From Cognatishimia activa (GTDB lineage: Bacteria > Pseudomonadota > Alphaproteobacteria > Rhodobacterales > Rhodobacteraceae): a stretch of 64,000 nt of DNA. Position numbers and translations under genes: made by a program. The notes beneath the pieces were generated by a model. The model saw nothing but the letters and a program-made list of their open reading frames with translations. It ran no database searches and was not told where the DNA came from. Shown piece after piece: positions 8,831 to 16,715 of this stretch. The first letter of the stretch is position 1; each line of letters opens with the position of its first letter. The stretch is taken from contig NZ_CP096147.1 of NCBI RefSeq assembly GCF_026016445.1, positions 463,501-527,500 of the forward strand. Reading direction: 5' to 3'.

Positions 8831-9567
8831 GCACTCTTCTTGAACTCTCAGGCGTCTCGGTTTCCTTTGACGGCTTTAAAGCGATCAACAATCTGGCTTT
8901 TCAGATTGGCGAGCCAGAGATGCGCGCCATCATCGGCCCCAACGGCGCAGGCAAAACCACTTTCATGGATATTATCACCGGCAAGACGAAACCTGATGAG
9001 GGCTACGTTCTTTGGGGTGAAAAGAACGTTAATCTCATTGGCAAATCCGAAAGCATGATTGCGCGAGAAGGCATTGGGCGGAAATTCCAAAAACCGACTG
9101 TGTTTGAAGATCAAACCGTGCGCGAGAACCTTGCAATGGCGTTGAAAAACCCTCGCGGTCCATTCGAAGTGCTGTTCTACCGCAAATCCGCAGAAGGTGC
9201 TGCGCGCATTGAAAATTTGGCAGAGCAAATAAACCTGACCGATCAGCTTCCACGCAAAGCAGGCGAGCTCAGCCACGGGCAAAAGCAATGGCTCGAGATT
9301 GGGATGCTCTTGGCGCAAGATCCTCGCTTGCTTCTGGTGGATGAACCCGCTGCAGGCATGACACCTGCGGAACGCGAGAAAACCACTGAAATTCTTGTCG
9401 AAGCCGCCAAGACGCGTGCTGTGGTTGTTGTTGAGCATGACATGGAGTTTGTGCGTCGTCTGAATTGCAAGGTGACCGTGCTGCACGAGGGGTCAGTTTT
9501 GGCTGAAGGGTCGATCGATCACGTCACCCAAGACCCTGAAGTTATTGATGTTTATCTGGGGCGTTAA
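8827..9567 (+). CDS. urtD: Urea ABC transporter ATP-binding protein UrtD
   Basis: 246 residues, LivG-like ATPase. Walker A GPNGAGKTT (about 37-45), Q-loop region FQKPTVFEDQTVRENL, signature LSHGQKQW, Walker B LLLVDEPAAGM and switch His in VVVVEHDMEFVRRL are all intact. FQKPTVFEDQTV is the segment that distinguishes UrtD from LivG. It energises the UrtBC pore with UrtE. Confidence 0.96.
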   Translation: MSTLLELSGVSVSFDGFKAINNLAFQIGEPEMRAIIGPNGAGKTTFMDIITGKTKPDEGYVLWGEKNVNLIGKSESMIAREGIGRKFQKPTVFEDQTVRENLAMALKNPRGPFEVLFYRKSAEGAARIENLAEQINLTDQLPRKAGELSHGQKQWLEIGMLLAQDPRLLLVDEPAAGMTPAEREKTTEILVEAAKTRAVVVVEHDMEFVRRLNCKVTVLHEGSVLAEGSIDHVTQDPEVIDVYLGR

Positions 9568-9570
9568 GAG

Positions 9571-10269
9571 ATGTTGGACGTTAATAATCTGACCTTGCAC
9601 TATGGTCACTCGCAAATTCTGTATGATGTCTCAATGTCTGCGGAAGTTGGCAAAGTAACCTGCCTGATGGGATCAAACGGCGTGGGGAAAACCAGCTTGC
9701 TGAAGGCGATTTCTGGAACGCATGCCCGATCTGGTGGCGATGTGACATTGGATGGAGGGGCGATCCCTCGAGGTGCGAAAGCGCATGCTTTGGCCAAAGC
9801 TGGCGTGGGATATGTCCCGCAGGGTCGCGATGTGTTTCCACTGATGACAGTGCGAGAAAACCTGGAAACGGGCTATGCCTGTCTGGATCGATCTGAGCGT
9901 TCGGTGCCGGATGAAATCTTTGAATTGTTCCCCGTCTTACAAGACATGCGTAACCGCAGGGGAGGGGACTTGTCAGGTGGTCAACAACAACAGCTCGCGA
10001 TCGCCCGCGCATTGGTTACCAAGCCAAAGCTGCTGCTTCTGGATGAGCCAACCGAGGGTATTCAGCCAAACATCATCAAGCAAATTGGCGACGTCATTCG
10101 TTATCTGCGAGATCAAGGCGAAATGGCCATAGTGCTGGTGGAGCAATTCTTTGATTTTGCTTATGATTTAGGTGACAACTTTGTCGTTCTGAAACGCGGT
10201 GAAGTGACGCTAAATTGCGACAAGCAAGGGTTGGAGCGGGCAACACTTTTGGAAAGTGTCTCGCTATAG
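9571..10269 (+). CDS. urtE: Urea ABC transporter ATP-binding protein UrtE
   Basis: 232 residues, LivF-like ATPase. It shows Walker A GSNGVGKTS, YVPQGRDVFPLMTVRENLETG, signature LSGGQQQQ and Walker B LLLLDEPTEGIQPNI. The gene lies 3 bp after urtD and closes the urt operon. About 110 bp of intergenic sequence separates it from the convergent lysR. Confidence 0.96.
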   Translation: MLDVNNLTLHYGHSQILYDVSMSAEVGKVTCLMGSNGVGKTSLLKAISGTHARSGGDVTLDGGAIPRGAKAHALAKAGVGYVPQGRDVFPLMTVRENLETGYACLDRSERSVPDEIFELFPVLQDMRNRRGGDLSGGQQQQLAIARALVTKPKLLLLDEPTEGIQPNIIKQIGDVIRYLRDQGEMAIVLVEQFFDFAYDLGDNFVVLKRGEVTLNCDKQGLERATLLESVSL

Positions 10270-10378
10270 TAATGCCTTAAAAAAGGGTTCCCCTGTTAAT
10301 GTTGATGCGTCGAAAGTCTGCTACGCAAAAAAGTGCTGGGTGTTTCAAACGCGAGAGATCATTCGGTAGGTCAAGTGT

Positions 10379-11251
10379 TTAGCATTGGTCCATGAGCCAG
10401 TTCCGAACCAGGTTAGTCAGCGCCTTTTGCCGAGGCGTGCGTGGTGTCACGACGAAATACCCATTCTGGGTGGGTAAACTCAGAGCGATGGCTTGTTGAA
10501 GCCGGTATTGGGCCAGTTCTGATGCTACCAAAGCGCGGCTGATTAGGGCGATGCCCTGTCCGGCCAATGCGGCATCGATGGCCAATGAGGTTTGGCTGAA
10601 ACGCATCATGCGCGCGGAACTCTCAGATTGGTGATCCAGAAACGTATCAAGAAAAAGTGGCCATTGACCATGGGCGTCTTCAAGCAAGGTGTGTTTCAAA
10701 AGGTCTTTTGGCTCTTCTATCGGCTCGCCACTTCCGATGAGATCCGGATGGCAAACCGGAATGAGTTCATTTGCAAACAGGCGTTCGGTTTGAAGGCCGT
10801 GGCCAAAAGGTGGCCATCCTTGCCGAATGGCGATGTCCACGCCATCAGATTGAAAATTGGCCAAATGGTTGGATGCATCAAGCCGTAAGCGTATCTCAGG
10901 ATGGTCTTCCGCAAATTGACCAAGTCTCGGAACCAGCCATCGAGCCGCAAATGACGGTGTGGCACTGATGGTAATAACTTTTTCCTTTGGCGCTAGATTT
11001 TCTGTCGCCTCATTTATCAAATCAAAGGCACGACGAATTGTCGGTAAGTAGCTGCGGCCTTCATCTGTCAGGGCCAGGCCACGGGGCTGGCGGTTAAATA
11101 ACTTAACACCCAATAGGTCTTCTAAGCCTCTGACCTGTTGAGCCACAGCACCCTGCGTTACGCCAAGTTCATCTGCCGCTAGACGAAAGTTTAGATGGCG
11201 GCCTGAGGCCTCAAAGCTTTTCAAGGCGTTGAGAGGGGGAAGGCTGCGCAT
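10379..11251 (-). CDS. LysR-family regulator, GcvA-like
   Basis: 290 residues. The N-terminal winged HTH is MRSLPPLNALKSFEASGRHL, then LNFRLAADELGVTQGAVAQQVRGLE, typical of GcvA-type LysR proteins. The effector-binding domain (about 90-290) includes ISATPSFAARWLVPRLGQF and IDIAIRQG-like DGVDIAIRQGW. It is divergent from the SDR gene at 11366 with a 114-bp gap holding a long palindrome, so that gene is its likely target. The ligand is unknown. Confidence 0.9.
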   Translation of the reverse strand: MRSLPPLNALKSFEASGRHLNFRLAADELGVTQGAVAQQVRGLEDLLGVKLFNRQPRGLALTDEGRSYLPTIRRAFDLINEATENLAPKEKVITISATPSFAARWLVPRLGQFAEDHPEIRLRLDASNHLANFQSDGVDIAIRQGWPPFGHGLQTERLFANELIPVCHPDLIGSGEPIEEPKDLLKHTLLEDAHGQWPLFLDTFLDHQSESSARMMRFSQTSLAIDAALAGQGIALISRALVASELAQYRLQQAIALSLPTQNGYFVVTPRTPRQKALTNLVRNWLMDQC

Positions 11252-11262
11252 GGCGAGGTCCT

Positions 11263-11283
11263 GAATGTAGATATTCTACATTC
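11263..11283. promoter_or_regulatory. LysR operator palindrome
   Basis: A perfect 9-bp inverted repeat, GAATGTAGA - TAT - TCTACATTC, lies 12 bp upstream of the lysR start codon and 83 bp before the SDR start. Its position in the divergent promoter fits autoregulation by the LysR protein plus control of the SDR gene. Binding is inferred from location and symmetry. Confidence 0.7.
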
Positions 11284-11365
11284 TTATGGAAGAATTACTG
11301 ATTAGTCAAAATGCTTGAAGATACGCAGAATGAGTTTGGTTTGAAGATATCGAAGGATATGTAAA

Positions 11366-12073
11366 TTGGCGGATCAAAAAGTAGCAATCATCATGGGCGG
11401 TGGAAGCGGCATGGGCGCAGATAGTGCGCGTCGCTTGGCGGAAAATGGATTTCACGTCGCGATTTTATCCTCTTCTGGCAAAGGGGAGGCTCTTGCAAAG
11501 GGGCTTGGAGGGATCGGGATGACAGGCACAAATCGGTCTAGCGAAGATATGCAAAAGCTTGTCGACATGGCGATGGACAAATGGGGTCGCATCGACGTGC
11601 TCGTAAATTCAGCCGGTCATGGCCCTCGCGCTGCTGTACTAGAGATCAGCGATGCCTACTGGCATGAAGGTATGGAGGTTTATTTCCTCAATGCCGTGCG
11701 TGCAGCGCGTATCGTGGCGCCGATCATGCTCAAACAGAAATATGGATCGATCATCAATATCTCGACCTTTGCAGCATTCGAGCCGGATCCGGTTTTTCCA
11801 ACCTCAGGAGTAATGCGAGCAGGGCTTGCGGCCTATACCAAGCTGTTTGCGGATAAATATGCCGCCGAGAATGTGCGGATGAATAACGTCTTGCCGGGCT
11901 TCATAGACAGCCTACCTGAAAACCCCGATTGGAAAGCGCGTATTCCGATGGACCGCTATGGCAAATCCTATGAAGAAATTGCGTCGACAGTCGCATTTTT
12001 AGCCTCTGATGGTGCAGGATATATCACAGGTCAAAACATTCGGGTTGATGGTGGTATCACTCGTTCTGTTTGA
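11366..12073 (+). CDS. SDR-family protein lacking the YxxxK catalytic pair
   Basis: 235 residues from a TTG start at 11366, with AAGGAT upstream; no ATG fits. The fold is a classical SDR: glycine-rich GGGSGMG at 11-17, VLVNSAG at 78-84, IINIS with the catalytic-type Ser at 133, and C-terminal ITGQNIRVDGG. However, where Tyr-x-x-x-Lys is expected the sequence reads SGVMR (147-151), so both proton-relay residues are replaced (Ser, Arg). It may bind NAD(P) without reducing, catalyse something else, or act as a subunit. It is divergent from the LysR gene. Confidence 0.85.
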   Translation: MADQKVAIIMGGGSGMGADSARRLAENGFHVAILSSSGKGEALAKGLGGIGMTGTNRSSEDMQKLVDMAMDKWGRIDVLVNSAGHGPRAAVLEISDAYWHEGMEVYFLNAVRAARIVAPIMLKQKYGSIINISTFAAFEPDPVFPTSGVMRAGLAAYTKLFADKYAAENVRMNNVLPGFIDSLPENPDWKARIPMDRYGKSYEEIASTVAFLASDGAGYITGQNIRVDGGITRSV

Positions 12074-12095
12074 TCCGAAAGAACATCCCAGAGTA

Positions 12096-12183
12096 CCCTG
12101 TTTGGCGATGCGCATAGGCACTTTTAGCTGCGCCTGTGCAATCGATCATATTTCATGGCAATGGCTGCTCAGGCCAAACAGGG
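12096..12183. repeat. 11-bp inverted repeat pair outside the island's left end
   Basis: CCCTGTTTGGC (12096-12106) and GCCAAACAGGG (12173-12183) are perfect inverted copies 66 bp apart, starting 22 bp after the SDR stop. It could be a long-loop terminator or the relic of a small non-autonomous element; flanking target duplications are not seen. The rest of 12074-12309 has no gene, and holds a second small repeat, AGGTTA-aatc-TAACCT, at 12258-12273. Confidence 0.5.
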
Positions 12184-12309
12184 CTCAATTCTACTCCAGT
12201 TGTGAGAACTGAGTGGCAAAACTCTTCGTGATGGAATGCAAACCGCACGACTAACCGAGGTTAAATCTAACCTAGGCGCTTAAAGTCTGTCTAAGGTATT
12301 GAGAACTAA

Positions 12310-12354
12310 TGGAGGCGAGTACCGGAATCGAACCGGTGTACACGGATTTGCAAT
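12310..12354 (-). repeat. Distal att site: 45-bp copy of the tRNA-Cys 3' part
   Basis: Identical over all 45 bases to 20084-20128. It covers CCA, acceptor 3' strand, T arm, variable loop and the anticodon region up to GCAAT, then diverges (TATTTA here against CCGCTG in the tRNA). It cannot form a tRNA because the 5' half is missing. Just inside the island, short TGTGTA-type repeats occur (12390-12420), possibly integrase arm sites. Confidence 0.93.
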
Positions 12355-12388
12355 TATTTAGACAATAATAAAAACAGTTAATTACACT

Positions 12389-12757
12389 TTAGTGTGTAAC
12401 AAAGTGTGTAAGTTTTTGTGTCGCGTAAACGAATATTTTGTCATATTTATTTCGATCCACAACATAGCTCGGGCCAAGGAAACTTGAATGAAGTTTGAGC
12501 GGAATGCCAATATTCGCTGGGTCCCACACCAATGTCGAAAATGCGGACAAAGTAGATTTTGTCTTTTGCAAATTGAACTTCTGCATTGAAGTGATCGCAG
12601 CCATATCGGCAACCGGATGACAAGCATTGGCTGCGCAAATCTCATTTATCTGACTTGCGAATTGAGTTGCTGTTCGGCGCTCCCATTTAGATGTTTGAAG
12701 GTGGGCCCAAAACATGGAAAGCGAGCTAAGGGATCTCGCACTCGAGTGCCCAAACAT
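12389..12757 (-). CDS. Doubtful hypothetical protein at the island's left end
   Basis: An open frame of 122 codons from MFGHSSARSLSS to QKLTHFVTH, divergent from tetR and ending within TGTGTA-type repeats next to the att copy. I recognise no domain; composition is protein-like (VWDPANIGIPLKLHSSFLGP), but the Shine-Dalgarno is poor and the frame continues antisense into tetR. It may be a small cargo gene, a decayed gene or chance. Apart from this, 12355-12827 holds only the tetR promoter and operator. Confidence 0.25.
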   Translation of the reverse strand: MFGHSSARSLSSLSMFWAHLQTSKWERRTATQFASQINEICAANACHPVADMAAITSMQKFNLQKTKSTLSAFSTLVWDPANIGIPLKLHSSFLGPSYVVDRNKYDKIFVYATQKLTHFVTH

Positions 12758-12786
12758 ATTGTTCAATTTTTCGCCTTGCTGCAAAG

Positions 12787-12802
12787 TATACCGTTCGGTA
12801 TA
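12787..12802. promoter_or_regulatory. TetR-type operator in the tetR promoter
   Basis: TATACCGTTCGGTATA: 7-bp perfect arms TATACCG / CGGTATA around TT, 26 bp before the tetR ATG. Two similar 16-mers occur at 15052 and 15081. This suggests autorepression by the adjacent TetR protein. Confidence 0.7.
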
Positions 12803-12827
12803 TTCCACCAAAACCAAGTGAGGCAAA

Positions 12828-13397
12828 ATGCGTGCACCCAAACGTGAACATTTGTTAAATACAGCGGAGACCCTTTTTGCCAAAGAAGGGTTCAAAGGCG
12901 TATCGGTCAGCCAACTCCTTGATGAAGCGGGTGTCGCTAAGATGACGCTCTACAAGGGGTTTGAGAGTAAAGAGGAACTCATTCGAGAAACCCTACGGCG
13001 GCGCGCATCGCGATTGCACTCGCTTTTGGCGGAATTCACCGAAAAAGAAGGCCTTAATCCTCAGGAACGCCTCCTTGCGTGCTTCGATGGCGCTAAAAGT
13101 ATTGCCTCCCGACAAGATTTCAACGGTTGTTACTTCATAAATGCTCTTGCTGAGTTTGGTAATGAAGACGGGGCTGAAGCCGAGATTGCGCGCCATCATA
13201 AGGAGAATATCATAAAGTTGCTGCGTGACCTCTGTGAAGAGTGTGACGTGCCGGATGCTTTGGAACTGGCGAAAACCATGCATTTGCTGATCGAGGGCGC
13301 TACGACAGCGCATATGGCCCTAAATGATTTGGGAAACTTTGATCGTGCGAAACACATAGCGCAAGCTTTGCTCGCAGACGCGATGCGCAAGAACTGA
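12828..13397 (+). CDS. TetR-family transcriptional regulator of the island
   Basis: 189 residues. The N-terminal HTH (about 5-50) reads KREHLLNTAETLFAKEGFKG, then VSVSQLLDEAGVAKMTLYKGFESKEELI, typical of TetR repressors. The C-terminal ligand domain has NGCYFINALAEFG, resembling the C-terminal domain of the YjdC/AcrR-type TetR group. A palindromic operator lies in its own promoter and two variants lie upstream of the hydrolase operon (15052-15096). The ligand is presumably the imported substrate or its hydrolysis product (inference). Confidence 0.9.
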   Translation: MRAPKREHLLNTAETLFAKEGFKGVSVSQLLDEAGVAKMTLYKGFESKEELIRETLRRRASRLHSLLAEFTEKEGLNPQERLLACFDGAKSIASRQDFNGCYFINALAEFGNEDGAEAEIARHHKENIIKLLRDLCEECDVPDALELAKTMHLLIEGATTAHMALNDLGNFDRAKHIAQALLADAMRKN

Positions 13398-13504
13398 AGA
13401 ACGCGGCAACGCGAGCCCAAACTGCATTTGCGATCAAGGATCAATGCAAATCACCACAATTCACGGTGATGAAACACGGTTTATATCAGAAAAATGAGGA
13501 TATC

Positions 13505-14434
13505 ATGATTTCGGAGTCTCAGCTTCATCCAGACCTTAGTGATACCTTTCGGTTCTTGCCGGTGCTGCCATATTATCATCGCTCTATGATCCCGTTCGGT
13601 CGTACAATTTACAATGCTAGCTCGGGTACAAAAGTGGAATTTGGTGTTTCTGTTAAGGAATACTCAGTAGAGCACCTTTGTTTGCGTGTGTTTGAACCAC
13701 TTACCGGCAGTAATGGTGCAGCTGTGCTTTGGATTCACGGTGGCGGCTTTGTCGCTGGCACGACCCAACAAGTGAACGACGTTGCATCGCGTTTCGCTAG
13801 GTGGCTGAGCGCAAGCATTGTGACGGTGGAGTACAGGTGGGCGCCTCGTGACCCATTCCCCGCTGCACTGGACGATGTTTTCCATGCTTGGCAGTGGATA
13901 CTGGAGCAAGAAGTGTATGACAATGACCGGATTGCAATTCTAGGCCAAAGCGCTGGCGGAGGGCTGGCTGCTTCGCTGGTTCAACGAATTCACGATGAGG
14001 GTGGTCCTCAACCCGTCGCTCAGGTTCTTCATTATCCGATGCTTGATGATCGAACAGCTGCCAATCGTCAACTCGATAAAAACAAGTATAAGCTTTGGAC
14101 AAATCACGTGAACCGAGTGGCTTGGAATGCCTATCTGGGAGGGCATGAAGCTGGAGCCACATCCTTACCGCAATACGCCTCGGCAGCGCGTCGTAAAGAT
14201 TTGTCAGATTTGCCGCCAACATGGCTTGGCGTGGGCACTTTCGACCTATTTTACAAAGAGTCTAAGTCCTATGCGGAAAGGCTGGAGACCGCGGGTGTCG
14301 AAGTTGAAACCCACTATGTGCCAGGCGCACCGCATGTATTTGAGGTCATGGCATCGGATTGGAAAGGGTCCACAGGATTCTTGGAGGCAACGCGCCGTTT
14401 TCTCAAGCGTCACCTTCGGCCAGCTAAATCATAA
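13505..14434 (+). CDS. HSL-family alpha/beta hydrolase (esterase)
   Basis: 309 residues from ATG 13505 with GAGGA upstream; a 13-codon upstream extension lacks a ribosome site. Hormone-sensitive-lipase family IV esterase: oxyanion motif IHGGGFVAG, nucleophile motif GQSAGG, acid in GVGTFDLFYKES and His in GAPHVFEVM. The YRWAPRDPFPAALDD segment is also diagnostic. No signal peptide, so it is probably cytoplasmic and cleaves short- to medium-chain esters. It lies 107 bp after tetR and is followed by a long hairpin. The substrate is unknown; its place in the island suggests the same substrate path as the other hydrolases. Confidence 0.9.
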   Translation: MISESQLHPDLSDTFRFLPVLPYYHRSMIPFGRTIYNASSGTKVEFGVSVKEYSVEHLCLRVFEPLTGSNGAAVLWIHGGGFVAGTTQQVNDVASRFARWLSASIVTVEYRWAPRDPFPAALDDVFHAWQWILEQEVYDNDRIAILGQSAGGGLAASLVQRIHDEGGPQPVAQVLHYPMLDDRTAANRQLDKNKYKLWTNHVNRVAWNAYLGGHEAGATSLPQYASAARRKDLSDLPPTWLGVGTFDLFYKESKSYAERLETAGVEVETHYVPGAPHVFEVMASDWKGSTGFLEATRRFLKRHLRPAKS

Positions 14435-14446
14435 AAATGAGAAGTG

Positions 14447-14490
14447 ATCATCACTGGAATGTGGGCCCAACACAGCATTCCGGTGATGAT
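14447..14490 (+). terminator. Long stem-loop after the esterase gene
   Basis: A 15-bp stem (14447-14461 with 14476-14490; ATCATCACTGGAATG against CATTCCGGTGATGAT, one G-U pair) with a 14-nt loop starts 12 bp after the esterase stop. No U-run follows. It may be a terminator needing Rho or a 3'-end stabiliser. Confidence 0.5.
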
Positions 14491-15209
14491 ATGAAGATGA
14501 CTGCAAGGAGCAGTTTGCAGCTATTCCTTTTGAACAGGCTGCAACTTTGGACCATTTATCCACGATCCAATGCCAGACGTGCAAAACAAACCTCTTTAAT
14601 ATTGCAACGATATTGATCTTAGCTCTGAGTGAACCTTCGAGTACAAATTTCAGGCCCACTATTGTTGAGTTGCATTGCTGGAAACTCGCTAACGATTCGC
14701 TAAAATGGACGTTGGGCTCCGTAGAAGGCCTACATTTTCATCCTCATTTACCCTGACTTATCCCTTTGATCATCGGGGCCACGGTACGCTTGTTAAAGCA
14801 TTTCAATCTCAAATTTGGATTTGCACCAGCTATCAAAGTCGCGGCACCAAACTCATCGCAGGAATGAGTGCGTAATCCGTTAGGGACGGCAAAATTCCAT
14901 CTGTTTTCAAGGTGAAAACACTTTTCTAGTCAGGCGTGAAGCGATGAGGTGATCTCTTTTCACTCGAACCCTTGCAACATCGAACTGACTTTCATCATGG
15001 CAAACGAAGAATTCCGTTGGGTACAGCCTTATATTTATGACTTGCCAAAGGGAGACCGTTTGGTCTACCTAATGTGAGAATATACCAATCGGTCTACTCA
15101 TTGCGCGAACAACGTGATCTCAAGTCGCTGATCAATTGAGACGATGTTTTCGTGATAGGCCAAGCCCAAAACGGGGCATCTGAACAAGAAGACTCGGTGG
15201 AGGTCAAGA
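14491..15209. promoter_or_regulatory. Gene-poor stretch with two tandem TetR-type operators
   Basis: No convincing gene is seen in about 550 bp (14491-15040). At 15052-15067 (GAGACCGTTTGGTCTA) and 15081-15096 (TATACCAATCGGTCTA), two copies of the tetR operator pattern occur 29 bp apart. Both lie upstream of a small ORF (15210) and of the operon at 15424. This is likely the regulated promoter of the island's main operon, with the start site between about 15050 and 15130. Confidence 0.6.
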
Positions 15210-15329
15210 ATGAACGAGGAAACTGGAAATGACACCAACCGAGCCGAAGCAACCGTTTCTGCCAATCTTGATATCCATCTTGAAAGGTGGGCGTCGAGAG
15301 ACGACGAAGCTTCGCTTACAGCACAATGA
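15210..15329 (+). CDS. Candidate small ORF (39 aa) led by tandem operators
   Basis: ATG at 15210 follows a strong GGAGG 6 bp upstream. The 39 codons start MNEETGNDTNRAEATVSANL and end LTAQ; the product is acidic with no membrane helix. It sits 114 bp after the second TetR-type operator and 94 bp before the next gene. It may be a real small protein, a leader peptide or the stub of a truncated gene. I recognise no family. Confidence 0.4.
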   Translation: MNEETGNDTNRAEATVSANLDIHLERWASRDDEASLTAQ

Positions 15330-15423
15330 CGGTTGAGTAGGTCCTGTTTGCTCAGTCGTTGCAGCATACAGCTAGTTTTCCGCCATCTCAAACACCCTGA
15401 TCCCTAAGACAGAAGTCACCTCA

Positions 15424-16575
15424 ATGCTTTCTAAACTCGTCAAACTCGTCCTCGCCATGGTAGTGCTCACGGTTATCTTCTTAGCCTCCAAAACGGCCTT
15501 TGCCGTGATTATGGCCCTGATCTTGTCGCTTGTGGCGCTCGCGCTTTGGGTCAAAGGTGGAGCGCAGTCCGCTGCAAGTTCGATTCCGACAAAGTTTGAT
15601 GACACGCCCTTTCGCACGTACGAAGCTGTTGTGCCGGGCAGCCCGCTAAAGCTGCTACATTTCATTTCGGAGGCCAACGAGATCAACGTTTCCAGTTCGC
15701 TGGTTATGGGTGATCACGAACTCATTTGCTTTACAGCGCAGCCGACTAAGTATTCAGCAGAACGCCTTGCGGATGTGATCGAAGAAACCGGTCGCAAGTT
15801 AACCTATATCTATCTTGATCACGCCCATCTGGACCACTCTCAAGGAGCCACCGAGCTGCTTAAACGGTTCCCGGATGCCAAATGTGTTGCTGCCCCCCGC
15901 GTGGCACAACTGCAGCAACTCCGTATCGAAGCCGATGACAATATGGCACGCAAGCGTTACGGCGATAACGCTGCGGTGCCTTCGGTTAAGTTTGAGGCAT
16001 GGGACACCGACAAGATCATGCTGGAAGGCCGTGAAATCCACCTTTGGCATGACCAATACGGCGACGTCGGCGTAGGCCATGAGGACGAACCGCACACAGT
16101 GGCCTATATCCCTGACCTCAAGGCATTGTTGCCAACCGACATATGCTATTTTGGCGGTCACGTTATGATGGGTGGCAGCACGCCAACCAGCCGCGCCAAA
16201 GTCAAAGAGCAGCTGCGCGAGTGGATGAAAATGGACCTAGAAGTCGTCATCCCCGGGCATATCCTGCGCAGCTGGAGTGCAGACCTGACACCTCAGGCAA
16301 CCATGGAATACAGCCTTAAGTACATCGAGGACTATGAAGCCGCGCTGGAAACCTGCAAAACTGCTGACGAGGTCATCGCTAAGATGTTGGCCATCTACCC
16401 GAAGCAGGAACACGTTTCAGCTCTGTATCTGGGCACATATGTCCACTTCGAAGAGATGCACCGTCTTCTGTTCAATCCGCGCATCGAAAAGATCTTTGCG
16501 CTGATGCCCAAAGGGCTCTCCAAGTGGATCAACAAATCTATGTTCGCGGCTCGCGTGAAGGCCGCCAACCCCTAG
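15424..16575 (+). CDS. Membrane-anchored metallo-beta-lactamase-fold hydrolase
   Basis: 383 residues. Two hydrophobic helices at about 1-45 (KLVLAMVVLTVIFLASKTAF and VIMALILSLVALALWV) anchor it in the inner membrane. The metal motif HAHLDH is intact (YLDHAHLDHSQGA); further ligands are plausible at GDVGVGHEDEPH, PTDICYFGGH and VIPGH. MBL-fold hydrolases of this type cleave lactones, esters or thioesters. First large gene of a probable operon with the NTF2-like and alpha/beta-hydrolase genes, behind TetR-type operators. Substrate unknown. Confidence 0.82.
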   Translation: MLSKLVKLVLAMVVLTVIFLASKTAFAVIMALILSLVALALWVKGGAQSAASSIPTKFDDTPFRTYEAVVPGSPLKLLHFISEANEINVSSSLVMGDHELICFTAQPTKYSAERLADVIEETGRKLTYIYLDHAHLDHSQGATELLKRFPDAKCVAAPRVAQLQQLRIEADDNMARKRYGDNAAVPSVKFEAWDTDKIMLEGREIHLWHDQYGDVGVGHEDEPHTVAYIPDLKALLPTDICYFGGHVMMGGSTPTSRAKVKEQLREWMKMDLEVVIPGHILRSWSADLTPQATMEYSLKYIEDYEAALETCKTADEVIAKMLAIYPKQEHVSALYLGTYVHFEEMHRLLFNPRIEKIFALMPKGLSKWINKSMFAARVKAANP

Positions 16576-16715
16576 CATTCGGCCCCCGTATCATCTTGGC
16601 ACTTTCCCATTCTGTTGCGGTGAAACGGGACGAAATATTGCTGAACAGCGACAAGCGATCAAACTCAAACACCGCCGATGTATATCGAAAAACTAAGCAT
16701 AAGACGGAGGAAAAC

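Noticed and set aside
12389..12895. Integrase remnant at the island's left end
   Set aside because: A short GHSS...AHL likeness to tyrosine-recombinase C-termini was seen but the Arg/His/Tyr catalytic pattern is not there.
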